A stretch of DNA of 6,611 bases from positions 1-6,611 of the forward strand of contig CAIUKX010000418.1 of the NCBI GenBank assembly GCA_903899795.1, read 5' to 3'. Every line of letters begins with the position of its first letter. Within the stretch, counting starts at the first letter, position 1. The DNA comes from an uncultured Flavobacteriales bacterium (GTDB lineage: Bacteria > Bacteroidota > Bacteroidia > Flavobacteriales_D > Crocinitomicaceae). Position numbers and translations under genes: made by a program. A model generated the notes under the pieces. The model did no database searches. It had not been told where the DNA came from and worked only from the letters and a program-made list of their open reading frames with translations. Positions 1-5,586 of this stretch are shown piece by piece.

Positions 1-1791
1 ACCTGAAACAGTACCTGTTATTGCATTGATTGTTGCACCGTCCGCCGGAGCTGAAGTAAAAGTAAAAGTTCCACCTGCTGTTCCGGTAACTGTAGCTGTT
101 CCGCCGTTACAGGTTGGAGTTGTGGTAAAGCTAGCATTGTCTCTTGGAGTTACGATGATATCAACATTATCTGTTGCAGTACAACCGGTAGCGGTCACTG
201 TTGTTGTTACTGTATAGGTATATGTAATGGGAGCTCCGGTAACATTTGTTAATGTAATATTTGGATTTGAAATTGTACTGAAATCCAATCCTGTGGTAGC
301 TGTCCATGAATAAGTGAATCCTGCCGTAGTAGAAGTTCCCAATGCGCCTGTGTTTCCTGAGCAGATACCAATGTTAGATCCTGCATTTGCTACTGGAACT
401 GGTGAAGCCAGCCCGAGACTAAAAAAACCTTGTCCGCTTTGGATGTCAGCATATGGCACGGAGAAATAAATTTTTCCTCCTGTTACTGAATATCCAGCTG
501 TAGGGGAATAGTTATGTTCTCCTGCAGATGCATCTCCAAATGTTGTATTGTTGTCGATTAATAAACGAACATCGGCATTGGTTGCAGTTCCTAAACCTGT
601 CGGACCTTGAAGAATACTCATGTCGATTTCTATAATCACATTTCCAGCCGGATTTCCTGTTTTTTGTGTTCTCCAGGTACGTCCCCAAAGAGCTGAAATA
701 ACAGTGCTAGGGGAGGATTGTGTAAAATTTTGACAGGTATACGATAGTGGATTATTGTTATGTCCCCAGATTAAATACTGTCCGTTTGAAAGTGATGTTG
801 GAACCGCAAAGTTACTATTTGCCATTGTTACAGCATCAGCAGGTGCATTGATTGAATGTGATTTTGGTTGGTCAAGACCTTCCAACGTGACATCATTTCC
901 TATTCCTGCAACATCATAATGATAGCCTGTATTGGAATTCCATATTGTTGTTGCACTAGGTGAGGTGTAAGCAAGAGTCGTTGACCCGTTTCCTCCTAAT
1001 GTAATACCATATTTTATGGCAAGATAGCTTTCAACCTGATTCGCTTGAACTGCTGTTATTGCTCCAGAATAGGCGATGATTTCTCCCACTGGACCCACCC
1101 AATCTCTTGGACGTCCGTCGAACCAAATACCATTGCTGTTTTGTCCTCCCATGAAAACATTTGTTGGAACCGCACTACCACCCAAGGCAGTAACAATATC
1201 ATAATTTCCGGAATGTGGCGTATTATAAGCAATTCCTGTAGCTGAGCCATTTTTTCTCCAAACACCTGCGGATTGAAAATTACCACTTCCATAACCACTT
1301 TCCATATATTCAGCCACTACACCGCCATTTTGACCTCCGTGAAGCGGGCAACCTCCACACGGAAGTGATAATGTTACTCCATTATACGTAGCCATATGTG
1401 TCGAAGATCTTGTTAAATCATTCAGTTTTGCTGTCCAAAAGAAAGAACGATAATTTTGACTTGCGATGCTTAAAAAGTCACCACCGTTTCCTGCACTTAA
1501 TGTGAAGTTGATATACGGGTTGAAATTATAACCGGATGCAGCAGCTACATAATCCTGGCTACCATTTATAGTAACGGCCGTTGCTGTAGGACTTTGATCA
1601 GTCCAACCAGTTAGATTTACACCTGAGGTGGTTGTTCCTGTGCCTGCTTTTAGCCATAGAGCTAAACCAGTTGATATTCCTCCCGGACTTTGAGCTATAG
1701 AGTTATTCGATAGTATGTTTATGGAAAGTAGAACGAGTAGAAGTGGTAGATTTTTCAACTTGTCGAAATAACATTTAAATCGATTCATCAT
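1..1791 (-). CDS. Large secreted surface protein, LamG-like + DUF8202-like + PKD-like repeats (3' end outside window)
   Basis: The frame from ATG at 1791 is open without a stop to base 1, giving 597 residues of a longer protein. A second ATG follows at 1788, so the start is uncertain by one codon. Residues 1-34 form a signal peptide with a hydrophobic stretch (LPLLLVLLSINIL) and a probable cleavage after IAQ. Residues about 40-265 look like a LamG/concanavalin-type sandwich, with GLALWLKAGTGT near the start and EIIAYSGAI...QVESYLAIKYG at its end. Residues about 280-460 carry AGIGNDVTLEGLDQPKSHSI and WGRTWRTQ, hallmarks I associate with the Bacteroidota DUF8202 domain. A PKD-like domain follows (about 462-546), then the start of a second repeat (NASFTTTPTCNGGTATVTGT) of a kind found in tandem in gliding-type adhesins. 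By family, such proteins are exported, often by the type IX system with a C-terminal sorting domain, which cannot be seen here. Role as adhesin or matrix protein is inferred. Confidence 0.88.
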   Translation of the reverse strand, partial: MMNRFKCYFDKLKNLPLLLVLLSINILSNNSIAQSPGGISTGLALWLKAGTGTTTSGVNLTGWTDQSPTATAVTINGSQDYVAAASGYNFNPYINFTLSAGNGGDFLSIASQNYRSFFWTAKLNDLTRSSTHMATYNGVTLSLPCGGCPLHGGQNGGVVAEYMESGYGSGNFQSAGVWRKNGSATGIAYNTPHSGNYDIVTALGGSAVPTNVFMGGQNSNGIWFDGRPRDWVGPVGEIIAYSGAITAVQANQVESYLAIKYGITLGGNGSTTLAYTSPSATTIWNSNTGYHYDVAGIGNDVTLEGLDQPKSHSINAPADAVTMANSNFAVPTSLSNGQYLIWGHNNNPLSYTCQNFTQSSPSTVISALWGRTWRTQKTGNPAGNVIIEIDMSILQGPTGLGTATNADVRLLIDNNTTFGDASAGEHNYSPTAGYSVTGGKIYFSVPYADIQSGQGFFSLGLASPVPVANAGSNIGICSGNTGALGTSTTAGFTYSWTATTGLDFSTISNPNITLTNVTGAPITYTYTVTTTVTATGCTATDNVDIIVTPRDNASFTTTPTCNGGTATVTGTAGGTFTFTSAPADGATINAITGTVSG

Positions 1792-1841
1792 AGTTGTAGT
1801 TTTTGTGTAATTGTAGCGTCAATAGGAAATTTATTCCAAGG

Positions 1842-1849
1842 CAAATTTA
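1842..1849 (-). promoter_or_regulatory. Candidate -7 promoter element for the surface-protein gene
   Basis: On the minus strand this reads TAAATTTG, an exact match to the Bacteroidota -7 consensus TAnnTTTG. It lies about 50 bases before the ATG at 1791, leaving a leader of roughly 45 bases. No TTTG-like -33 element is visible at the usual spacing, so the call rests on the -7 box and its position just after a terminator-like hairpin. Confidence 0.45.
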
Positions 1850-1852
1850 TGT

Positions 1853-1875
1853 AAAAAACTAAACCATTTTAGTTT
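1853..1875 (-). terminator. Candidate intrinsic terminator after the DUF2807 lipoprotein gene
   Basis: The minus strand reads AAACTAAA, a four-base loop ATGG, then TTTAGTTT running into TTTT: a perfect 8-bp inverted repeat followed by a T tract. It lies about 85 bases past the stop of the lipoprotein gene and just ahead of the next promoter element. The stem has a single G-C pair, so it is weak, but the placement fits a transcript end. Confidence 0.42.
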
Positions 1876-1960
1876 ACCGATTCAGAAATGGGTTATTTTA
1901 ACGCATTTAGTTCTAAATGTTTATTTATTAAACACTTGGTTTGGATGCGATTAGTGTGTG

Positions 1961-2680
1961 TTATTGAACGAATAATTGACCTTTTCCGGTAATTCCCTGA
2001 TCGACGATAAGGGGAGGATTTCCTAGTAAAAAGATGTTCCCTTCGCCTTTGATGAGGTAATTAAATTGTTGGTGACATTTGATTTTACAATCTCCTTTTG
2101 ATGTGTTTTCGCAATAAGCAATATTAGCATCTAATTGTGAAGCGTCTATTGCCATTAGGGCTACATTCCAAATTGCTAAACTATTGGTAGTTCCTGAAAG
2201 TGTTAATCGTCCACCGCATGGAAAATTATTCCAATAGGAAAAACTTTGGCAATTAATATCCAACTTTGCTTCATTGAACTTACTGGCCATAATATATAAT
2301 AAGCTATCCGTAACTAGCGTATTTGAAGTAGTCACATTACAGGTTTCATTCGCTTTGATTTGATTAATCTTATTGACCGTTAGGAATACTTTTATTTTAT
2401 TATGTTTCGGATGCATCCATTTTCCATGGTATGAGTTATGCAGAGTAAGAGTATTGTTTTGGATCGTAACTGAAATTTTATCGAGAATTTTACTAGCACC
2501 TTCAATTCGAATGGCATTAAAAGTATCTTGAATGAGAGAAACCTCAAAAACACTGTTGAAATGAATAGAATCAAATTCGTCCAATTGCCGCTCCATTGAA
2601 GTCGCTTCCATTTCTTTTTTACAACCGATAAATGTTGAGAGTGTAAGAAAAAATGTCAGGGTTAAAAGAAATAATTTCAT
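1961..2680 (-). CDS. DUF2807 (head GIN domain) lipoprotein
   Basis: A 239-residue predicted lipoprotein. Residues 1-19 are a hydrophobic signal ending in a lipobox-like TFIG before Cys20, followed by KK. The rest fits the DUF2807/head-GIN family: FDSIHFNSVFEVSLIQ at 36-51, an IRIEGASKILDKISVTI stretch at 57-73, and a closing GEGNIFLLGNPP...GITGKGQLFV at 212-238, resembling the glycine-rich repeat that ends these domains. The family folds as a repetitive beta structure and is common in Bacteroidota envelopes, without an established biochemical function; the 'adhesin' label is only putative. Six further cysteines (114, 144, 155, 190, 198, 202) suggest disulfides in the periplasm or at the surface. 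The ATG at 2680 follows the upstream TAA by two bases (TAA-AT-ATG), so the gene is almost certainly cotranscribed, and probably translationally coupled, with the PagL-like gene. Confidence 0.85.
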   Translation of the reverse strand: MKLFLLTLTFFLTLSTFIGCKKEMEATSMERQLDEFDSIHFNSVFEVSLIQDTFNAIRIEGASKILDKISVTIQNNTLTLHNSYHGKWMHPKHNKIKVFLTVNKINQIKANETCNVTTSNTLVTDSLLYIMASKFNEAKLDINCQSFSYWNNFPCGGRLTLSGTTNSLAIWNVALMAIDASQLDANIAYCENTSKGDCKIKCHQQFNYLIKGEGNIFLLGNPPLIVDQGITGKGQLFVQ

Positions 2681-2682
2681 AT

Positions 2683-3777
2683 TTATCGAGCTAAAAAGTA
2701 ACCAAAGCCAATTTCTGGATAATCTAAAATGTGAAGATGTGATTTCATAGAAAAGTGCATCAAGAAATGATCATTGAATTTCCAGCGAAGTATGGCTCTG
2801 TTGTATATTTTATGGTGGGTTACCTGATCCGTCAGTCCTGTATAAATTCCTTCTTGCAAGATAAAACTAAAGCGATCATAGACGATTTCTTGCGAGAAAT
2901 GAATTCCGGTTCTGAAATCATCCGTTGATTTATAAATTGTGGAGTTTGGGGTGCTCATCTCAGTTTTCGTACTCGAGTCGTAAAATAAATCGAGACCGCC
3001 ACCAAAGTGAAATTTTCGTTTCCAGTGGTATTTGTATTCTACGGACATTGAAGAAGTAAAAAATACATCGGATTGAAGCGCTCTGGTATGTTTACCTCCA
3101 AATGCGTAAATGAAAGCAAATTCATTTTTACGTAGGTGTTGAGGCATTTCTATGGCAGTAAACTCTTTCGTTGGTTGGAGCGAATAATTGATTCCAGTAT
3201 AGGCTTTAAATAGATTAATACCTAGATTTGGCTCAGCCATATTTGCATTTGAGAAATGTGTAAATGAGAGTCCTGCATTGATCGATAGATGATCCGATAT
3301 TACAAATCGAGTTCCTAATTTGTAATTGAAATGTGCGTTTACATGTGAACCGATGGAAATGTTTTGGTAGTCGCTTTGAAGATTGAATTTTTGTGTTGAA
3401 TAGCCTACACCAAAACCAAATTGGTTGGTCATCTGAAACTTTGTTTTTCGGATGAGAAAAGTTTGGAAATAGGGATATAATCCAAATTCATAACCGTATA
3501 TGTTTTTGTTTCCAAGTGAAGTGAAAGCGGTAGTGATACCATATTCCGGATATTTGTAAGCTTTTTCCCAAATGGTTTTTCCCATTGTTTTTTTAGCCAA
3601 ACTAAATTCAAAACCTTTTACTGATGATTTGACAAGATAATTGAAATGTTGGTATTCCGGTAGTACGAATCCATAATCCATGTCAGCCCTAAGAAAAAGA
3701 TTATTGGTAAATTTTGATTGACCTAAAGCACAGGAAGATACAGTGGATAGCAACAACCAAAATAAAATAGGTTTCAT
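2683..3777 (-). CDS. PagL-like acyloxyacyl hydrolase / lipid A deacylase-family outer-membrane protein
   Basis: A 364-residue protein. I place the start at ATG 3777, because MKPILFWLLLSTVSSCALGQ is then a normal signal peptide. The longer open frame to 3813 would need a TTG that lies inside the -7 promoter box. The body is rich in alternating aromatic strands typical of an outer-membrane beta barrel. The sequence THFSNANMAEPNLGIN at residues 173-188 matches the PagL-family active-site stretch, with His174 and Ser176 equivalent to the catalytic His and Ser that remove the 3-O acyl chain of lipid A. The third catalytic residue, Glu in Pseudomonas PagL, falls on Asn188 here. The protein is about twice the length of PagL itself, with a second barrel-like region of about 150 residues after the motif. 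VSSC could also be read as a lipobox, but cleavage after LGQ suits a barrel better. Enzyme activity is unproven. It is the first gene of a pair with the DUF2807 lipoprotein. Confidence 0.72.
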   Translation of the reverse strand: MKPILFWLLLSTVSSCALGQSKFTNNLFLRADMDYGFVLPEYQHFNYLVKSSVKGFEFSLAKKTMGKTIWEKAYKYPEYGITTAFTSLGNKNIYGYEFGLYPYFQTFLIRKTKFQMTNQFGFGVGYSTQKFNLQSDYQNISIGSHVNAHFNYKLGTRFVISDHLSINAGLSFTHFSNANMAEPNLGINLFKAYTGINYSLQPTKEFTAIEMPQHLRKNEFAFIYAFGGKHTRALQSDVFFTSSMSVEYKYHWKRKFHFGGGLDLFYDSSTKTEMSTPNSTIYKSTDDFRTGIHFSQEIVYDRFSFILQEGIYTGLTDQVTHHKIYNRAILRWKFNDHFLMHFSMKSHLHILDYPEIGFGYFLAR

Positions 3778-3810
3778 AGTTTTAGCTTTATTATCAAATT
3801 TTTTCGACCA

Positions 3811-3818
3811 CAAAAGTA
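3811..3818 (-). promoter_or_regulatory. Candidate -7 promoter element for the PagL-like/DUF2807 operon
   Basis: The minus strand reads TACTTTTG, matching TAnnTTTG, 33 bases before ATG 3777. Nineteen bases upstream of it is a T run (TTTT) rather than a clean TTTG -33 box. The terminal TTG of this box is the apparent TTG start of the longer frame, which argues that translation begins at 3777. Confidence 0.5.
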
Positions 3819-3836
3819 CATTTTTTCATTCATTTG

Positions 3837-3862
3837 AAAAAAAAGATGTAGATATCGATCTA
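3837..3862 (-). terminator. Weak candidate terminator downstream of the GNAT gene
   Basis: The minus strand reads TAGAT-CGAT-ATCTA, a 5-bp inverted repeat, then CATC and eight T's. It lies about 95 bases beyond the GNAT stop and just before the next promoter. The stem is short with one G-C pair and the T tract is offset by four bases, so this is only suggestive. Confidence 0.28.
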
Positions 3863-3954
3863 TGTTTTACAAGGAAAATGTTCAGATTAAGGTTGGATTT
3901 TTATTTTTTGAACGAAAGGTGACTCAGAATTTAGGAATTTTTATTCGAAACAAT

Positions 3955-4446
3955 TTAAACTTCAAGGACCATCCAAAGATCACATGCAAAGTGACCGGAT
4001 TGACCCAATGGTTGTTCCAAATGTCGGAATCCCATTTTTTCATATAGATTAACAGCTGTTTTCAATTCGGGTAAACTTTCAAGATAAATATAATGGTATC
4101 CCCATTCTTTGGCTTGGCCTATACATTGTTTGATGAGTGCCTTGCCAATTCCTTTTCCCCTTGCTCCTTTTAGAAGATAAAGTTTCACTAATTCAATATG
4201 TTTCTCAGGTAAGTTGTCGGTTGGGAACAGTCCACAACCACCAATACATTGACCATTTTCTTCCGCTACCCAATAGGCTGCATTTTGTGTTTGAAAAAGT
4301 TCATTAAGATGGTCTGTAGTGGGATCCGTGAATACAGTTCCGGGTTTATTAGCTTTGTGTTCGGTGAGAACGTTACGAATAATTTCCGCTAAAGCTTTAT
4401 TGTCACTTTTTTGGATCGATCGAATTGTAAAAGCAGGATTAATCAT
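3955..4446 (-). CDS. GNAT family N-acetyltransferase
   Basis: A 163-residue single-domain protein of normal length for the GNAT fold, which transfers an acetyl group from acetyl-CoA to an amine on a small molecule or protein in the cytoplasm. The acetyl-CoA pyrophosphate-binding motif A is clear: ELVKLYLLKGARGKGIGKAL at residues 85-104, with R96-G-K-G-I-G101 fitting R/QxxGxG/A. Motif B follows as YLESLPELKTAVNLYEKMGF at 121-140. The N-terminus has the usual beta1 (FTIRSIQKSDN) and a substrate-side stretch NKPGTVFTDPTTDHL at 33-47. The ending GQSGHFACDLWMVLEV resembles a recognisable subgroup of uncharacterised bacterial GNATs whose substrate is unknown. Cys67 and Cys71 flank beta4. The gene stands alone with its own promoter-like sequence; start ATG 4446 is the first in frame. 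Confidence 0.9.
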   Translation of the reverse strand: MINPAFTIRSIQKSDNKALAEIIRNVLTEHKANKPGTVFTDPTTDHLNELFQTQNAAYWVAEENGQCIGGCGLFPTDNLPEKHIELVKLYLLKGARGKGIGKALIKQCIGQAKEWGYHYIYLESLPELKTAVNLYEKMGFRHLEQPLGQSGHFACDLWMVLEV

Positions 4447-4482
4447 TTTTAGCAGACTTCTTAATTAATAGATAAAATTAAT

Positions 4483-4515
4483 CAAAAATAGGAGTAGCCA
4501 TACAGGGTGAGCAAA
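4483..4515 (-). promoter_or_regulatory. Candidate promoter of the GNAT gene
   Basis: On the minus strand TTTG (4515-4512) is followed after 21 bases by TATTTTTG (4490-4483), matching the Bacteroidota -33 TTTG and -7 TAnnTTTG elements. The -33 box begins immediately after the stop codon of the upstream methyltransferase fragment. A start of transcription near 4476 would give a leader of about 30 bases before ATG 4446. Confidence 0.55.
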
Positions 4516-5187
4516 TTAAACCAAAATTTTCTCAAACGAAAATTGTACTTCAGGCATTTCTCCTGTACGATACTGAAAGGTAATCTCTGAAGGTCTATCT
4601 TGTTTTAATTCGGCAATTTTTATAGGCATTGTTAGCTGACTTTCGTCGATGAGAAGACGTTCTTCTTTGTAGATGTGTATATCTGTGAGTATGTGAAGAG
4701 TAGGGTAGTCATCAATGATTTCTGTCGGAATTGAGACCACTTTTTTCGGGAATAGATAAGAACCTCCATTGTTTTGACGATGAAGAGATGAATTCTTTAG
4801 AATTTCTTCTTTGTTCAGGGTATAAATAGTATCTAATTCAAATACGGAATTTGGTTCAAGTATATTGTCGAGTTTTTCCTGCATTCTTTTGGATACATTG
4901 ATCAAAGCTGCTGATAAGATTATTTGCTCAGGGATCATAACGGCATGTTCTGGAAGCTGAGGCACAATATTCATACAGATAGCTACTTGCGGTTCTTTTC
5001 TTAAAGCACGCTGCATTGTTTCACTGATGAAAATATCGATTGGTTTATCCCGTGGAACTTCCCATTGTGTGGCATCTGCTTTTTCAATTTTGTAAATGTA
5101 GTTTTCCAGCTCAAGGAGTTTGAATAATTTTTTTAAAGTCGTTAAACTTTGCTCATTAATGTCAAGTAAAGTAAATTGTTCCGGCAT
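4516..5187 (-). CDS. C-terminal fragment of the broken methyltransferase with double-E loop
   Basis: 223 residues if begun at ATG 5187, which sits exactly where homology-like sequence starts (MPEQFTLLDIN). The frame extends to ATG 5229, but those extra 14 residues are the shadow of the upstream fragment. Counted from Met5187 it shows core strand 2 (LLDIN, Asp9), ADAT near residue 37 as the adenine-side loop, and ISETMQRALRKE at 54-65 with Glu56 and Glu65 nine apart as in PRMTs. A strand-rich C-terminal region follows, including TLHILTDIHIYKEERLLIDE, which could be the PRMT-type barrel. The start overlaps the end of the N-terminal fragment by 26 bases, so translation by coupling is possible. 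Activity is unlikely because motif I is absent. Confidence 0.6.
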   Translation of the reverse strand: MPEQFTLLDINEQSLTTLKKLFKLLELENYIYKIEKADATQWEVPRDKPIDIFISETMQRALRKEPQVAICMNIVPQLPEHAVMIPEQIILSAALINVSKRMQEKLDNILEPNSVFELDTIYTLNKEEILKNSSLHRQNNGGSYLFPKKVVSIPTEIIDDYPTLHILTDIHIYKEERLLIDESQLTMPIKIAELKQDRPSEITFQYRTGEMPEVQFSFEKILV

Positions 5188-5494
5188 AAAGTATATGAAC
5201 TGGTTTATCTTTTTTTGAGTTGACTGCATCTTCTGTTGCTTTCAAAATACCATCTAAATATCGTTTTGTTCGCATAAGATCGGTAATACACATTGCAGCC
5301 CAAATTGGCCCGAGCGCATTTCCGCTTTCGAGTTTGATATCTTTTCGATTGGCATCTGAATTAGCATCTGTTTCGGTTATTTCAACCAAAGTAGTATACA
5401 TTCCGTTACAAGCGTCGTACAATTCGCCATAAGCAAATGTTTCAGCATCAAGAATTCGATCAGTAAGGGTATGAACACGGGTAAGAAAATCCAT
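5162..5494 (-). CDS. N-terminal fragment of the broken methyltransferase
   Basis: 110 residues starting at ATG 5494, 18 to 25 bases after a good promoter. Residues 1-95 are mostly helical: MDFLTRVHTLTDRILDAETF, AYGELYDACNGMYTTL, and GPIWAAMCITDLMRTKRYLDGILKA. This resembles the N-terminal region that precedes the catalytic core in a Bacteroidota family of uncharacterised methyltransferases. Residues 96-105 (DKPVHILYAG) are the first strand of the Rossmann core. The last five residues (TIYFT) are out-of-frame readthrough of the junction. If expressed, the fragment would lack a cofactor site. Confidence 0.6.
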   Translation of the reverse strand: MDFLTRVHTLTDRILDAETFAYGELYDACNGMYTTLVEITETDANSDANRKDIKLESGNALGPIWAAMCITDLMRTKRYLDGILKATEDAVNSKKDKPVHILYAGTIYFT

Positions 5495-5518
5495 TTTTTT
5501 CGTAAGTTACAATTGAAA

Positions 5519-5549
5519 CAAATTTATCAATTAATATGAATTATTGAAA
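5519..5549 (-). promoter_or_regulatory. Candidate promoter of the methyltransferase gene
   Basis: The minus strand has TTTC (5549-5546), 19 bases, then TAAATTTG (5526-5519), an exact -7 TAnnTTTG match with a near-consensus -33 box at ideal spacing. The ATG at 5494 lies 25 bases beyond the -7 box. The promoter appears intact although the gene behind it is broken. Confidence 0.55.
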
Positions 5550-5550
5550 T

Positions 5551-5574
5551 AAAAATTAGTTTCGACTATTTTTT
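5551..5574 (-). terminator. Candidate terminator after the P-type ATPase gene
   Basis: The minus strand forms AAAAA-A-TAGT, loop CGAA, ACTA-A-TTTTT: four pairs at the loop, one A-A mismatch, then five A-T pairs whose right arm is the T tract. On the plus strand the loop is TTCG. It begins 13 bases past the ATPase stop and could act in both directions. Only one G-C pair, so moderate support. Confidence 0.4.
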
Positions 5575-5586
5575 ATATGAAAATGT

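Larger units (their letters stand above)
4516..5494 (-). pseudogene. Broken PRMT-like SAM-dependent methyltransferase gene (out-of-frame internal deletion)
   Basis: Two consecutive fragments make one class I methyltransferase. The first frame reaches the first core strand, KPVHILYAG, and then runs into TGA at 5164-5162. The second frame resumes at PEQFTLLDIN, the second core strand with its ribose-binding acidic end. The glycine-rich loop and helix that normally lie between these strands (roughly 15-20 residues) appear in neither frame. The downstream frame is shifted by +1 relative to the upstream one, consistent with loss of 3n+2 bases at about 5178-5187 (GCCGGAAC on the minus strand). An intact protein would be about 340 residues. 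The C-terminal half has ISETMQRALRKE, which fits the PRMT double-E loop SExMxxxLxxE, and a following PEHAVMIPEQ resembling the PRMT stretch after that loop. The substrate is unknown. Without the loop, SAM binding should be lost. A sequencing or assembly collapse is the main alternative. Confidence 0.75.

Noticed and set aside
26..1298. Short open frames at 26-217 (+), 1045-1245 (+) and 1056-1298 (-)
   Set aside because: All lie inside the surface-protein gene in other frames. The first owes its Val/Pro-rich composition to the antisense of Thr/Gly-rich repeats.
2392..3611. Short open frames at 2392-2574 (-) and 3429-3611 (-)
   Set aside because: They are out-of-frame shadows of the DUF2807 and PagL-like genes.
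3778..3813. TTG start at 3813 extending the PagL-like protein by 12 residues
   Set aside because: The TTG is the end of a TACTTTTG promoter box, and the extension would put a charged tail before a normal signal peptide that begins at ATG 3777.
3862..4047. 61-codon plus-strand open frame
   Set aside because: It overlaps the 3' end of the GNAT gene, has no promoter or recognisable protein features, and looks like chance.
4456..4484. AT-only inverted repeat (ATTAAT...ATTAAT) ahead of the GNAT gene as a terminator or operator
   Set aside because: No G-C pair, each arm is itself palindromic, and there is no T tract after it; expected by chance in AT-rich spacer.
5205..5225. Run of seven A's (TCA AAA AAA GAT) as a programmed -1 frameshift site joining the two methyltransferase fragments
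   Set aside because: The downstream fragment is in the +1 frame relative to the upstream one, not -1. Also the recognisable strand KPVHILYAG lies after the A run in the first frame, so the break must be later, and core residues are missing rather than just out of frame.
5220..5432. 70-codon plus-strand open frame
   Set aside because: It is antisense to the N-terminal methyltransferase fragment, whose protein features are much stronger.
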